Positions 34,428 to 44,326 of a DNA stretch of 64,000 nt are shown in pieces; within the stretch, counting starts at the first letter, position 1; each line of letters begins with the position of its first letter. Below the pieces are notes generated by a model. The model searched no databases, was not told where the DNA came from, and saw only the letters and a list, made by a program, of their open reading frames with translations. Location of the stretch: assembly GCA_947454525.1 (NCBI GenBank), contig CANGJM010000002.1, positions 179,528 to 243,527 of the forward strand, read 5' to 3'. A program made the position numbers and the translations under genes. Origin of the DNA: Flavobacteriales bacterium (GTDB lineage: Bacteria > Bacteroidota > Bacteroidia > Flavobacteriales_D > Crocinitomicaceae).

Positions 34428-35684
34428 CTAGCCAACGCTAATTATCGACAAACTTTTCCAATCCAAGTGTTTACAAGCCATTTCGCGTATTTCTTCCGCT
34501 GTAATTTCTTGTACTTTTTGGATGTATTTGTTGTAAAAAGAGATGTCCATGCCGTGTAATTCTACTCCAGAGAATAAATCCAACATGGCGTAAGGTCCAT
34601 CGGCTGCTTTGAGCAACTGTCCGAGCAAGTAACTTTTAACTAACTCCAATTCTTCCGCTGGAACCAGTTCTGTTTGTAGGCGCTCGAGTTCATTTTTAAC
34701 TTCTTGAATGGTTGCTTCGCGCACTTCTTTGGCAACTTCCGTCGCAATCATGAAATACCCAAAATGCGTGTTTTCCATCATGTAGGACCCAATTCCGTAG
34801 GTATAGCCTTTGTCCTCGCGGATGTTACTCATCAATCGACTTCCGAAATAATCTCCAAGGATGGTATTCATGACGGAAAAGGAAATAAAATCTGGATGGG
34901 TTTTGTTGAACATGATTTTCCCAATGCGAATCGCTGTTTGCAGGGCATCCGATTTTTCTTGATGAACAACGTGCGCTTTTCCGCTAAACGTGCAATTTAC
35001 AGGTTGGAAGGCTTTTCCAACGAAATCAGCACAGGCCGTTTTGATGTCCAACATCACGTCCTTTGAAAAATCTCCTACTAAAAAGACTTTCGATAATCCT
35101 TTTAAATAATGTTTTTGGTGAAATGCGATGAGGTCTGTACGCTTCACTGTTGCGTAATCTCCTTGAGAAATGACTTGTGAATAGGGCGTTTCTTCAAAAA
35201 GGACTTGCTGTATTTTGCGCTGTGCTAATACATTTACTTTTTGCATTTGCACCTTTAATTTTTCTTGTCGCTCATTGCAGATTTCTTGCACTTCTTTTTC
35301 AGGGAAAATGGCAGCGGTCAATGCTTCGTGAAAAATATCAAATGCTTGTTTCAAGTAGCTGTTTAACGCGTACAGTGTGACAACTGCTTGTTCTTGTGAC
35401 ACGCTGACATCGTAATATGCTCCAACAGCATCGAGCGCATGATGAATTTGAATCGCCGATTTCGTTTTCGTTCCTGAAATTAAAAGTCCGGCAGTGAGAG
35501 AAGCCAAAATTGGCGTTTCGATCGTCGTTCCAGCATTGAAATGCAATTCGATTTTTGCCGTTTCGTTGGCAATGTTGTTTTTCCAATACAAGGGAATTCC
35601 AGCTTGAATTTCAAAGGTCTCAGGTACCGTGAATTCAATGGATTTTATGGGTGTGAGCTTCGGGGCAACTTGACGATTAAGCAT
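34428..35684 (-). CDS. M16 family peptidase partner subunit (no zinc motif)
   Basis: 418 residues. It has the M16 fold but no HxxEH zinc motif in the N-terminal half, where ELHFNAGTTIE replaces the usual region. The C-terminal half keeps the Arg/Tyr substrate-binding signature as GSRLMSNIREDKGYTYGIGS (about 285-305). This matches the catalytically inactive partner of two-subunit M16B peptidases. It overlaps the end of the upstream zinc-bearing subunit gene by 8 bp, strongly implying a heterodimer. No signal peptide is visible, so the complex should be cytoplasmic. Confidence 0.88.
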   Translation of the reverse strand: MLNRQVAPKLTPIKSIEFTVPETFEIQAGIPLYWKNNIANETAKIELHFNAGTTIETPILASLTAGLLISGTKTKSAIQIHHALDAVGAYYDVSVSQEQAVVTLYALNSYLKQAFDIFHEALTAAIFPEKEVQEICNERQEKLKVQMQKVNVLAQRKIQQVLFEETPYSQVISQGDYATVKRTDLIAFHQKHYLKGLSKVFLVGDFSKDVMLDIKTACADFVGKAFQPVNCTFSGKAHVVHQEKSDALQTAIRIGKIMFNKTHPDFISFSVMNTILGDYFGSRLMSNIREDKGYTYGIGSYMMENTHFGYFMIATEVAKEVREATIQEVKNELERLQTELVPAEELELVKSYLLGQLLKAADGPYAMLDLFSGVELHGMDISFYNKYIQKVQEITAEEIREMACKHLDWKSLSIISVG

Positions 35685-36921
35685 TTTTTTTCTTTTTAAC
35701 TTTCAATAAAACACCATTTTTCTTGGCGAACATTTCATTAGCAAACGTTCGTAGGTCTTCTGCTTGAATGGACTGATAAATCTCTTGTTCTTGGTTGATG
35801 CCATTCGCATCCCCTAATAATTCGAAGAAGGACAAATTCATCGCTCGGTTCAATAATCCTTGATCTTGGAAAGCACGTGCCGTTCGAAGTTTGATTTTAA
35901 TTTGCTCCAATTCTTTTTTGGAAATCAAGGTCGTTTTGTAATGTGCAATGATTTTCCAGATTTCCTTGTCCAAGTCCGCAAACGATTTACCCTCATTCAA
36001 TTTTCCCGTGATGATGAACAATCCTTCATCCATGGATCCCGTGATGTAGGCGTTGATTTCTGAAACCAATTTTTGCTTCTTGATGAGGTCGACATACATT
36101 TTGGACACTTTCTCACGTCCCATGATGTCGCTCAATAAATCCGCGAGGTAATAACCAGGATTTTTTCGTTCCGGCATTTTGAAGGCATAATAAAATGCAT
36201 CCGCCGGCACATTGCGAACGATGGTTTTGGATTTAAAACGATCTTGTGCTGGTTCCAAAGGAAGAATGCGGGCTGATTTCTTGGCTTTCGGGATGGAACC
36301 AAAAAAATGATCGACGCGTTCTTTTACGTAATCCAGTTCAAAGTTTCCGATGACACACAAAATGCAATTGGATGGATGGTAGTGCTTTTTGAAAAACGCT
36401 TTCACGTCGCTCATTTTCGCATCCTCAATGTGCTTAATTTCTTTTCCAATTGTCGCCCATTTGTAGGGATGCTTGGTATACGCCAACGGACGCAATTCCA
36501 ACCAAACGTCTCCATACGGTTGATTCAAGTAACGTTGTTTAAATTCTTCAATCACAACGTTTCGTTGAACTTCCAAACTTTTATCCGTGAATGCCAAGGA
36601 CAGCATGCGGTCACTTTCTAACCAAAGTGCGGTGTCGAGGTTGTGTGCTGGCAGGACATCGTAGTAATTCGTGATATCGTTGCTCGTAAACGCATTGCTT
36701 TCTCCACCTGCTGCTTGAAGTGGTCCGTCGAAATCGGGAATGTTGACCGATCCACCAAACATCAAATGTTCGAACAAATGGGCAAATCCTGTTTTTTCTT
36801 CGCTCTCATCACGTGCGCCGACGTCGTACAATAAATTGACAACAGCCATCGGAGTGGAAGCTTCTTTGTGGAAAAGGACCGTTAGGCCATTATCCAATTT
36901 AAATCGTTCAAAATGAATCAT
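35677..36921 (-). CDS. M16 family zinc metallopeptidase, catalytic subunit
   Basis: 414 residues. The inverted zinc motif is HLFEHLMF (HxxEH, about residues 46-50), and the distal glutamate should lie in EVQRNVVIEEFKQRYLNQPYG (about 115-130). The N-terminus FKLDNGLTVLFHKEASTPMAVVNLLYDVGARDE is typical of M16B. It probably degrades peptides together with the inactive partner encoded next. It overlaps the upstream flavin oxidoreductase gene by 4 bp, so three genes form one operon. No export signal seen. Confidence 0.92.
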   Translation of the reverse strand: MIHFERFKLDNGLTVLFHKEASTPMAVVNLLYDVGARDESEEKTGFAHLFEHLMFGGSVNIPDFDGPLQAAGGESNAFTSNDITNYYDVLPAHNLDTALWLESDRMLSLAFTDKSLEVQRNVVIEEFKQRYLNQPYGDVWLELRPLAYTKHPYKWATIGKEIKHIEDAKMSDVKAFFKKHYHPSNCILCVIGNFELDYVKERVDHFFGSIPKAKKSARILPLEPAQDRFKSKTIVRNVPADAFYYAFKMPERKNPGYYLADLLSDIMGREKVSKMYVDLIKKQKLVSEINAYITGSMDEGLFIITGKLNEGKSFADLDKEIWKIIAHYKTTLISKKELEQIKIKLRTARAFQDQGLLNRAMNLSFFELLGDANGINQEQEIYQSIQAEDLRTFANEMFAKKNGVLLKVKKKKNA

Positions 36922-37871
36922 AAATAGTTCTTTTGTTCGTTCAATACCTGATGAAATTCAGTCATCATTTCTTGAACTATTTCTCCCGCAGGCATAATTT
37001 TTTCAATGAGTCCGGCAATTTGACCAATTTCCAATTCGCCTTCAATCAAATCTCCTTCGAACATGCCTTTTTTCGCACGTCCACGTCCGAGAATTTCTAT
37101 TAATTTTTCTTTATCTGCTCCGTCTTGATAGGCGGATTGTAGTTTTGTGTAAAATTCATTTTTCAATAGTCGAACCGGTGTCAGTTCCTTTAATGTCAAC
37201 ATTGTGTCACCTTCTTCACTAGCGATGATGTATTGTTTAAAGTTCTCATGAGCGCTACTTTCGGTAGACGTCACGAAGCGACTTCCCACTTGAACGGCGT
37301 CTGCGCCTAGGTTCATTGCGGCTAGCATTCCACGTCCGGTGCCAATTCCACCTGCGGCGATTAGCGGAATGTCAATGGCAGCTTTCACCATGGGAATCAA
37401 ACAAAACGTAGTCGTTTCATCGCGTCCGTTGTGTCCACCTGCTTCGAATCCTTCTGCCACAATCGCATCCACTCCAGCATCTTGTGCTTTCAGTGCAAAT
37501 TTCACACTGGAAACCACATGCACCACTTTGATTCCATGTTCCTGTAGGTGCTTCGTCCAAGTTTTTGGATTTCCTGCTGACGTGAAAACAATCGGAACGT
37601 TATGTTTGATGATGGTTTGAATGTGCTTATCGATATCCGGGTACAACATCGGTAAATTCACGGCGAAGGGTTTGTTCGTCGCTTGTTTACATTTGAGGAC
37701 TTGTTCCTCCAAAATCTCGGGATACATCGATCCGGAGCCAATAATTCCGAGTCCGCCAGCATTTGAAACAGCAGCGGCTAATTCCCATCCGGAACACCAA
37801 ATCATTCCAGCTTGAATCAATGGGTATTGAATATCAAATAGTTGACAAATACGGTTGTGTGATTCTGACAT
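36918..37871 (-). CDS. NAD(P)H-dependent flavin oxidoreductase (nitronate monooxygenase family)
   Basis: 317-residue FMN-binding TIM barrel. Motifs: IQAGMIWCSGWELAAAVSNAGGLGIIGSGS at the N-terminus; DAIVAEGFEAGGHNG; and the phosphate-binding IPLIAAGGIGTGRGMLAAMNLGADAVQVGSRF (about 165-200). Family members oxidise nitronates or act as 2-nitropropane dioxygenase or enoyl-ACP reductase (FabK) relatives; the true substrate is not certain. First gene of the operon with the M16 pair (4-bp overlap with the next gene). Its promoter must lie in the 86 bp shared divergently with the gene at 37958. Confidence 0.87.
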   Translation of the reverse strand: MSESHNRICQLFDIQYPLIQAGMIWCSGWELAAAVSNAGGLGIIGSGSMYPEILEEQVLKCKQATNKPFAVNLPMLYPDIDKHIQTIIKHNVPIVFTSAGNPKTWTKHLQEHGIKVVHVVSSVKFALKAQDAGVDAIVAEGFEAGGHNGRDETTTFCLIPMVKAAIDIPLIAAGGIGTGRGMLAAMNLGADAVQVGSRFVTSTESSAHENFKQYIIASEEGDTMLTLKELTPVRLLKNEFYTKLQSAYQDGADKEKLIEILGRGRAKKGMFEGDLIEGELEIGQIAGLIEKIMPAGEIVQEMMTEFHQVLNEQKNYL

Positions 37872-37957
37872 ATTTCGTGTTTGAAGGACGAATTTAAGGA
37901 TTTCTCAAGGGATTCTTGCACCCTAATTTCAATCTGACATGAAATGATTAAATTAGC

Positions 37958-40900
37958 GTGAAATTAGTCGTTTTGAAATTACGTTACTTCTTTGTGCTAT
38001 TCCTGTTCGCGTCGCTTTCTCAAGTGTCCGCGCAGGATTCTCATGAGGATACGCCTCATAACGAAATTCAATTCATTGAAAACAAGGGACAGTGGCCATC
38101 TGTGGTACAGTTTCAGTCCTCCGTTTCTGGTGGAAAATTGTGGATAAGCGACAGTTCCATCTTGTTTCAATTGCAGGATTTATCTGATTTGCACAAAGCA
38201 CACTACGACTTAAAAAACGTAGAAAATCCAAGCTTAAAATCTGCGCTCATTCAGCAAAAGTTTCTTGGCTCGGGAACAGAAAAATTACTTTTTAAAGAAG
38301 GACGTTCGACACATTATTACAATTACTTTCTTGGCAACGATTCCACGAAGTGGACGCATGACGTTCACGCATATTCCCAGGTGGAATACGAGCATTTTTA
38401 CGCGGATATTCATTTGCTTTGGGAAAGCGAGAAAAATGCCTTGAAGTATTCATTCTTTGTAGAGCCGGGTGCAAATCCAAACGAAATTCGTTGGAGGTAT
38501 TCCGGTGAATTTACTTCCGTTCGCATTCGAGATGGACGATTGGTATTAAAAACAGCGATTGGAGAAATCATTGAACAGCGTCCAATTGCCTACCAACTGA
38601 TTGATGGAAAAAAGATTCCTGTTTCCTGTTCGTTTCAAGAACAAGAGGGAATTTACAGCTATAAGTTAGGAAAGTACGATGATGAAATTCCATTGGTCAT
38701 TGATCCGGTGCTCGTGTTTGCGACGTACAATGGATCCGTGTCCGATAATTTCGGAATGACAGCGACATACGGAAATGACGGTTCTGCGTATTCCGCTGGA
38801 ATGATTTACGGGAATAATTTCCCTATTCCAAATGCGAATTCCTTTGATATTTCTCCGAATTTCACTTCCGTTGCAGGATCATACGGCATCACGGATGTCT
38901 TTGTGACAAAGTATAATTCCACCGGAACGAATATGCTTTGGTCAGCCTTTTTAGGTGGGGGAGACATTACGCAGGGAACGGAAACCGCTCATAGTTTAAT
39001 CTGTGATTCCTTGAATAACATTTATGTTTTTGGTGCAACTTCGAGCACGAATTTCCCAACAACGGCGGGAGCATTGCAAACGACGCATGGTGGAGGAACG
39101 ACAGGTGCAAATTTCTTGTACAATGGCGTATACTTTTCAGGACAGGGAACGGATATTTACATTTCAAAAATTGCTTCGAACGGACAGAGTTTATTGGCAT
39201 CCACCTATGTGGGAGGATCAGATAATGACGGAGTGAATTACCGTTCAACAGCTTTGCCTTACAATTCTGTTGCGGCTTATGACTCCTTGACGACCAATTA
39301 CGGGGATCAATTCCGTGGGGAAATCATGTTGGATTCGTTGAACAACGTGTACATTGCAAGCTGCACACGTTCGACAAATTTCCCAACCTTGAATGCTTTT
39401 CAAGCGAACAAGTCCGCTGGACAAGATGGGGTCATTTTTAAATTGAATGCATCGTTCTCCAATTTGCAGTTTTCCTCTTTTTACGGTGGAAACAATTCCG
39501 ATGCCTGTTATTCTGTCAAGTTGGATACACTTGGAGCGATTGTCTTTGCCGGAGGAACTTGTTCCAACAATTTATCGGGAACAAGCGGAGCATATCAACC
39601 TTCCTTTCAAGGTGGGAAAACGGATGGATTTGTGGTGAAATTGGTTCCGTCGGGAACGAGTATTCAAAAAGCGAGTTACGTAGGTGCATCCAACTACGAC
39701 CAAGTATTCTTTGTGGAAATCGATCGTTTGAATCAAATTTTCTTGCTGGGTCAATCCGTTGGAGGAACGTTCCCAGTCAACAATGCGCCTTATTCCAATC
39801 CTGGAAGTAGTCAATTTATCTTGAAGCTCAATCCAAATTTAACGACCAACCTTGCGTCGACGGTTATTGGAAATGGAAGCCCGTCCATTAATATTTCACC
39901 GGCCGCCTTTCTAGTTGACATCTGTGGAAATATGTACGTTTCCGGATGGGGAGCGAATATTCTTCAATCGGTTCCAATCAGTGGCATGCCGATTTCGCCA
40001 AATTCCTTTCAATCGACGACCACAGGATTCGATTTTTACTTGATGGTTGTCCAAAACGACTTTTCGGGATTACTCTATGGTTCGTATATCGGTGGTTCTT
40101 TGTCGGAAGAGCACGTTGATGGTGGAACATCACGTTTTGATAAAAACGGTGTCGTGTATCAGTCCGTTTGTGGTGGATGTGGCGCGCACAGTGATTTCCC
40201 AACCTCACCCGGAGCTTGGTCTTCTTCGAACAATTCCTCCAATTGCAACAACTTGGTGTTCAAGTTTGATTTTCAATTGATTCCGAGTGCGTCGTTCACC
40301 ACGAATAATGTGGCTGGTTGTACGGATTTAACGGTCAATTTTCAAAATACATCTACGCAATTAGACTCGTATTTGTGGGATTTCGGAAATGGAGACACAA
40401 CGAGCGTGATTTTTAATCCTTCCGTTACGTACACACAGGCGGGATCATACAACGTGAACCTGTATGTGACAGATAGTGTTTGTCTGTTAACGGACACGGC
40501 AAATATTCAAGTGCTTGTCTTGGACTCCATTCAATTGAACGTGCTCGATACGATTAGTTTGTGTAGTTCGAATCCATTTGAACTCATTGCTTTTCACAAT
40601 GGAACGGGAACTCAATTCATTTGGTCGCAGATTACCAATTTGAGTAACCCCCTGAATAATCCAAACGATTCAACCGTTATCGTTTCTACTCCGGGCTGGT
40701 ATTACATTGAAGTCGGTAATCCATATTGCTCGAAGTTGGACAGTGTTTACCTGGAATTCGATGTTCCGCTCCAAGCATTTTTTAGCGTCAGTGATACCTT
40801 GGGATGTGCGCCATATGTCCTCACTTTGAACAACAGTTCGACATTTACCACGGATTTCCTGTGGGACTTCGGAAATGGAGTGGTTGATTCGGTCAATTTT

Positions 40901-42028
40901 AATCCAACACTGACGTATTCAAATCCTGGGACTTATCAAATACAATTGACCATTTCAGATAGCATCTGTTTGGGACAGGACACCTACGCGGTAACCATTG
41001 AAGTTTCTGCACCTTTACTCGTCAATCTTCCGGATACGATTTTCTTATGTGAATCGGTCGAAACGATCTTGACTCCCATCATTTCAGGTTCGGTTACCTC
41101 GAATGTTTGGTCCAATTTTGCTGATTTCAGTGATACACTGAATGTCAATCTTCAGAATCCAAACTTAACCCTTGTCGATCCACAGAATCAAACCTATTAT
41201 TTTCAAGCGGATAACGGTTATTGCAGTGTGATGGATAGCGTTCATATTTCAGTTTTTGGCGAATCCATTTCCATCCAATGTTTGGATTCCATTTGTTTCA
41301 CGAATGTGCTACAGTTACAAGCGCAGAATAATGGATCCGGTTCATTTACCTATTTATGGTCTAGTCCAAATGTGCTGATAAACCCGAACAATCAAGCGAC
41401 AGCTCAATGTACGTTGCCGGGGTCGCAATACGTTTACTTGCAAGCGACTTCCCCTCAAGGATGTGTGGTTTTGGATTCTCAATTCGTCTATGTTTCTACG
41501 TTTACTACTGGAAATGTATTGGCAAGCGCAAATCCAAACTTAATCATGCCTGGTGGTTCAACCCAGTTAACAGGAATTGTACCAGCCAATGCTAATTTCA
41601 CGTGGAGTCCAACATCAACGATGGTGAGTCCAACTTCGCTAACAACGAATGTTACGCCAGCAGAAACGACTACTTATACCTTGACAGCAACGGACGGACT
41701 TTGTACAAAATCAGACACGGCGTTAGTGCGGGTTTATGAAATTGTGTGCGACGAGCCCTATGTCTTTGTGCCAAATGCTTTCACGCCAAATGGCGATCAA
41801 GAGAATGATGTTTTATACGTTCGCGGAATATGGATAGAGAAATGTATCTTCCGTGTCTTTAATCGTTGGGGAGAATTGGTATTTGAAACCACCGACCAAA
41901 ACATTGGATGGGACGGAACATTTAAAGGGAAAAAATTGGATCCAGATGTATTTGATTACTATTTGGATGTGGACTGTTTAGGCGGTTCTAGCACCATCAT
42001 CAAAGGAAATGTAACACTAATGAAATAA
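37958..42028 (+). CDS. T9SS type B secreted protein with DUF7948, beta-propeller-like repeats and PKD domains
   Basis: 1356 residues from a GTG start (37958); no ATG is available before the signal peptide (LRYFFVLFLFASLSQVSAQ). The N-terminus FIENKGQWPSVVQFQSSV is the hallmark of the DUF7948 module (to about 235). Residues about 245-755 contain SBBP-type repeats (FVTKYNSTGTNMLWSAFLGG, DSLNNIYVFGATSSTNFPT), a probable beta-propeller. PKD domains lie at about 775-850 and 935-1010 (LWDFGNGDTTS, LWDFGNGVVDS), followed by Ig-like segments. The type B sorting domain ends the protein (about 1267-1356: FVPNAFTPNGDQEND, VFNRWGELVFETTD). Surface display or release by T9SS; exact role unknown. The M42 peptidase gene begins 5 bp after the stop. 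Confidence 0.88.
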   Translation: MKLVVLKLRYFFVLFLFASLSQVSAQDSHEDTPHNEIQFIENKGQWPSVVQFQSSVSGGKLWISDSSILFQLQDLSDLHKAHYDLKNVENPSLKSALIQQKFLGSGTEKLLFKEGRSTHYYNYFLGNDSTKWTHDVHAYSQVEYEHFYADIHLLWESEKNALKYSFFVEPGANPNEIRWRYSGEFTSVRIRDGRLVLKTAIGEIIEQRPIAYQLIDGKKIPVSCSFQEQEGIYSYKLGKYDDEIPLVIDPVLVFATYNGSVSDNFGMTATYGNDGSAYSAGMIYGNNFPIPNANSFDISPNFTSVAGSYGITDVFVTKYNSTGTNMLWSAFLGGGDITQGTETAHSLICDSLNNIYVFGATSSTNFPTTAGALQTTHGGGTTGANFLYNGVYFSGQGTDIYISKIASNGQSLLASTYVGGSDNDGVNYRSTALPYNSVAAYDSLTTNYGDQFRGEIMLDSLNNVYIASCTRSTNFPTLNAFQANKSAGQDGVIFKLNASFSNLQFSSFYGGNNSDACYSVKLDTLGAIVFAGGTCSNNLSGTSGAYQPSFQGGKTDGFVVKLVPSGTSIQKASYVGASNYDQVFFVEIDRLNQIFLLGQSVGGTFPVNNAPYSNPGSSQFILKLNPNLTTNLASTVIGNGSPSINISPAAFLVDICGNMYVSGWGANILQSVPISGMPISPNSFQSTTTGFDFYLMVVQNDFSGLLYGSYIGGSLSEEHVDGGTSRFDKNGVVYQSVCGGCGAHSDFPTSPGAWSSSNNSSNCNNLVFKFDFQLIPSASFTTNNVAGCTDLTVNFQNTSTQLDSYLWDFGNGDTTSVIFNPSVTYTQAGSYNVNLYVTDSVCLLTDTANIQVLVLDSIQLNVLDTISLCSSNPFELIAFHNGTGTQFIWSQITNLSNPLNNPNDSTVIVSTPGWYYIEVGNPYCSKLDSVYLEFDVPLQAFFSVSDTLGCAPYVLTLNNSSTFTTDFLWDFGNGVVDSVNFNPTLTYSNPGTYQIQLTISDSICLGQDTYAVTIEVSAPLLVNLPDTIFLCESVETILTPIISGSVTSNVWSNFADFSDTLNVNLQNPNLTLVDPQNQTYYFQADNGYCSVMDSVHISVFGESISIQCLDSICFTNVLQLQAQNNGSGSFTYLWSSPNVLINPNNQATAQCTLPGSQYVYLQATSPQGCVVLDSQFVYVSTFTTGNVLASANPNLIMPGGSTQLTGIVPANANFTWSPTSTMVSPTSLTTNVTPAETTTYTLTATDGLCTKSDTALVRVYEIVCDEPYVFVPNAFTPNGDQENDVLYVRGIWIEKCIFRVFNRWGELVFETTDQNIGWDGTFKGKKLDPDVFDYYLDVDCLGGSSTIIKGNVTLMK

Positions 42029-42033
42029 AGAAA

Positions 42034-43113
42034 ATGGCAAAAATCATTCAAGCGAAATCAGAGAAGTTTTTAGAAAATTATTTAAATAATGCGAGTCCAA
42101 CGGGATTTGAATCTGCCGGACAAAAAATGTGGTTAGATTACATCAAGCCATATGTAGACGAGTACATCACAGACAATTATGGCTCCGTTGCAGGAATCAT
42201 CAATCCTGGTCAACCGTACAAAGTGGTCATTGAAGCACATGCGGATGAAATCTCCTGGTTTGTGCACTACATCACCAAGGATGGATTCATTTACCTGCGT
42301 CGCAATGGAGGTTCCGACCACATGATTGCACCGTCGAAACGCGTGAACATTCATACGGATAAAGGAACAGTGAAAGCCGTATTCGGATGGCCAGCAATTC
42401 ACATGCGTCAGCAAAAAGAAGAGACACCAAGCATGAAAAATATTTTCTTGGATTGTGGATGTTCTTCAAAAGAAGAAGTCGAAGCGTTAGGTGTTCATGT
42501 TGGATGCGTGGCAACGTTTGAGGATGAATTCATGATCTTGAACAAGAACAAATATGTTGGACGCGCTTTGGACAACCGCATGGGTGGATTTATGATTGCG
42601 GAGGTTGCTCGTATGTTGAAAGACGCAAAAAAGAAATTGCCGTTTACCTTGTACATTGTCAATTCTGTTCAAGAAGAAATCGGATTACGTGGTGCCGAAA
42701 TGATGGCGCATCGCATCAAACCAGATTTGGCCTTGATCACCGATGTTTGTCACGACACAGGAACTCCCATGGTGGATAAAATCGAAAATGGCGATCAGAA
42801 ATCTGGAGATGGTCCTGTTTTAACGTATGGTCCAGCGGTTCAAAACAACTTCTTGAAACAAATCATCAAAGCGGCAGAGAAAAACAAAATTCCTTTCCAA
42901 CGTGCAGCGGTTTCTCGTTCAACTGGAACAGATACGGATGCGTTTGCTTATTCGAATGAAGGAGTAACGAGCGCCTTGATTTCATTGCCCTTGCGTTACA
43001 TGCACACAACGGTAGAGATGGTTCAAAAAGAGGACGTAGAAAATTGCATTCGCTTGATTTACGAAACATTGTTAACCGTGAAAGCAGGTCAAGATTTCAG
43101 GTATTTGAAATAA
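42034..43113 (+). CDS. M42 family metallopeptidase (glutamyl aminopeptidase-like)
   Basis: 359-residue cytoplasmic dinuclear metallo-aminopeptidase. Metal ligands are all visible: His and Asp region VVIEAHADEI (about 68), bridging Asp in GRALDNRMGGFM, Glu-Glu in SVQEEIGLRGAE, Asp in LITDVCHDTG, His near the C-terminus in RYMHTTVEMV. The loss of any signal peptide fits a cytoplasmic role in peptide turnover. It begins 5 bp after the T9SS gene and ends before a terminator, so it may be read from the same mRNA although the products act in different compartments. Confidence 0.9.
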   Translation: MAKIIQAKSEKFLENYLNNASPTGFESAGQKMWLDYIKPYVDEYITDNYGSVAGIINPGQPYKVVIEAHADEISWFVHYITKDGFIYLRRNGGSDHMIAPSKRVNIHTDKGTVKAVFGWPAIHMRQQKEETPSMKNIFLDCGCSSKEEVEALGVHVGCVATFEDEFMILNKNKYVGRALDNRMGGFMIAEVARMLKDAKKKLPFTLYIVNSVQEEIGLRGAEMMAHRIKPDLALITDVCHDTGTPMVDKIENGDQKSGDGPVLTYGPAVQNNFLKQIIKAAEKNKIPFQRAAVSRSTGTDTDAFAYSNEGVTSALISLPLRYMHTTVEMVQKEDVENCIRLIYETLLTVKAGQDFRYLK

Positions 43114-43136
43114 ATCTGTCTAATCGAAATAGAAAG

Positions 43137-43168
43137 AAAAGGTGAGTACGAAAGTGCTTGCCTTTTTT
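43137..43168 (+). terminator. Intrinsic terminator after the M42 peptidase gene
   Basis: AAAAGG ... AGTAC, loop GAAA, GTGCT ... CCTTTTTTT. The stem has a 2x2 internal mismatch (TG/TG) and one G-T pair, followed by a seven-T run. The T-tract touches the stop of the convergent S4 gene. Confidence 0.65.
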
Positions 43169-43374
43169 TAAATCAATTCAACTTTCAAATCTTCGATAAG
43201 GAGTATATCTCCTTTGATGAGTTTTGCTCTTCTTCTGGTTTCAATTTGTCCGTTGCGGTAAACGATTCCCGAATCCACAATGTGTTTAGCGTGTCCACCT
43301 GTTTCGGCTATTCCTAGTGCTTTCAACAAGCCCATTAATTCAATATATTCTCCGTTTACGGCAAATTGTTCCAT
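43168..43374 (-). CDS. Small S4-domain RNA-binding protein
   Basis: 68 residues, almost entirely one S4 fold: the helix-turn IELMGLLKALGIAETGGHAKHIVDSGIVYRNG followed by QIETRRRAKLIKGDILLI. It resembles YbcJ/YaaA-type ribosome-associated or RNA-binding proteins. It starts 1 bp inside the folD stop (one-base overlap at 43374) and is translated from the folD mRNA. Basic charge on the RNA-binding face is visible (RRRAK). Target RNA is unknown. Confidence 0.85.
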   Translation of the reverse strand: MEQFAVNGEYIELMGLLKALGIAETGGHAKHIVDSGIVYRNGQIETRRRAKLIKGDILLIEDLKVELI

Positions 43375-44252
43375 TATTTTCCTTTTAATTCCATTGCTTT
43401 TAAGGTATTCATCATCAGGGATGCGATGGTCATTGGACCTACGCCACCTGGAACTGGACTGATAAAACTACATTTCGGTGCCACTGCATCAAAGTCCACA
43501 TCACCAACTAGTCTCCATCCCCGTTCGCGTGTTGCATCATCTACACGTGTTGTTCCAACGTCGATGATTACTGCTCCGGTTTTTACCATGTCTGCGGTAA
43601 CGAAGTTCGGTTGACCAATGGCTGCGATCAGAATGTCTGCTTGCAAACAAATTTCCTTCAAGTTCTCCGTGCGCGAATGTGCTAGAGTAACCGTACAGTT
43701 TCCGGGATTTGCATTCCTTCCCAACATAATGGAAAGTGGCGTGCCGACAATGTTACTGCGTCCGATGATGACACAATTTTTACCTTCTGTTTCAATGTTG
43801 TTTCGTTCGATCAATGCCATGATTCCGGCAGGAGTTGCTGGTAAGAATCCAGGTAAATTCAAAATCATGTTTCCAAGATTACGTGGGTGAAATCCGTCCA
43901 CGTCTTTCTTTGGGTCGATTGCTTGTGTGATTTTTAGTTCATCGATGTGCGCCGGTAAAGGAAGCTGCACGATAAATCCATCGATGCTTTTGTCCTCGTT
44001 TAACTGACGAACCTTATCCAATAAAATGTCCTCTGGAACCGATGAATCGTAACGAATAAGCGTGCTTTCAAATCCAATTTGATCGCAAGCGCTTACTTTC
44101 GAATTGACGTAAGAAACAGATCCACCGTCGTTACCAACTAGGACAGCCGCCAGGTGAGGAATTTTTTTTCCTTCTAATTTTCGTTGTTGAACTGCCTGTG
44201 CTAATTCGGCACGAATTTGTGCTGCTGTGGCTTTACCGTCTAAAAGTGTCAT
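43374..44252 (-). CDS. folD: Bifunctional methylenetetrahydrofolate dehydrogenase/cyclohydrolase
   Basis: 292 residues. Converts 5,10-methylene-THF to 10-formyl-THF for purine and initiator-tRNA synthesis. The catalytic Lys region is [15 protein letters not shown] (about 48-62); the folate site is [14 protein letters not shown] and [12 protein letters not shown]; the NADP-binding part is [19 protein letters not shown]; and the end motif is [18 protein letters not shown]. Full length. Divergent from the gene at 44327, with a shared 16-bp dyad between the two promoters. Confidence 0.96.
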   Translation of the reverse strand: MTLLDGKATAAQIRAELAQAVQQRKLEGKKIPHLAAVLVGNDGGSVSYVNSKVSACDQIGFESTLIRYDSSVPEDILLDKVRQLNEDKSIDGFIVQLPLPAHIDELKITQAIDPKKDVDGFHPRNLGNMILNLPGFLPATPAGIMALIERNNIETEGKNCVIIGRSNIVGTPLSIMLGRNANPGNCTVTLAHSRTENLKEICLQADILIAAIGQPNFVTADMVKTGAVIIDVGTTRVDDATRERGWRLVGDVDFDAVAPKCSFISPVPGGVGPMTIASLMMNTLKAMELKGK

Positions 44253-44265
44253 GAGAAAGTTTTTG

Positions 44266-44273
44266 CAAAGATA
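44266..44273 (-). promoter_or_regulatory. TAnnTTTG box of folD
   Basis: On the minus strand TATCTTTG, exact consensus, 14 bp upstream of the folD ATG (44252). The -33 region overlaps the dyad at 44288-44303. Confidence 0.55.
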
Positions 44274-44287
44274 AGAAGAACATACAT

Positions 44288-44303
44288 CTTGACCTAAATC
44301 AAG
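44288..44303. promoter_or_regulatory. FNR/CRP-like dyad between divergent promoters
   Basis: CTTGACCTAAATCAAG: perfect 5-bp arms around 6 bp, fitting the TTGA-N6-TCAA pattern of Crp/Fnr-type regulators. It overlaps the -33 region of the folD promoter and abuts the -7 box of the plus-strand promoter, a position suited to repression of the latter. Confidence 0.45.
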
Positions 44304-44304
44304 T

Positions 44305-44312
44305 TATCTTTG
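44305..44312 (+). promoter_or_regulatory. TAnnTTTG box for the 44327 gene
   Basis: TATCTTTG, exact consensus, 14 bp before the ATG at 44327. It overlaps the upstream GTG (44312), which therefore cannot be the start. Confidence 0.55.
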
Positions 44313-44326
44313 TGGAAAAGAAAAAC

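Noticed and set aside
34428..35684. Second M16 gene as a decayed pseudogene because it lacks HxxEH
   Set aside because: The frame is intact, the Arg/Tyr substrate-binding motif is kept, and it overlaps the catalytic subunit gene: the normal inactive partner of a two-subunit M16B enzyme.
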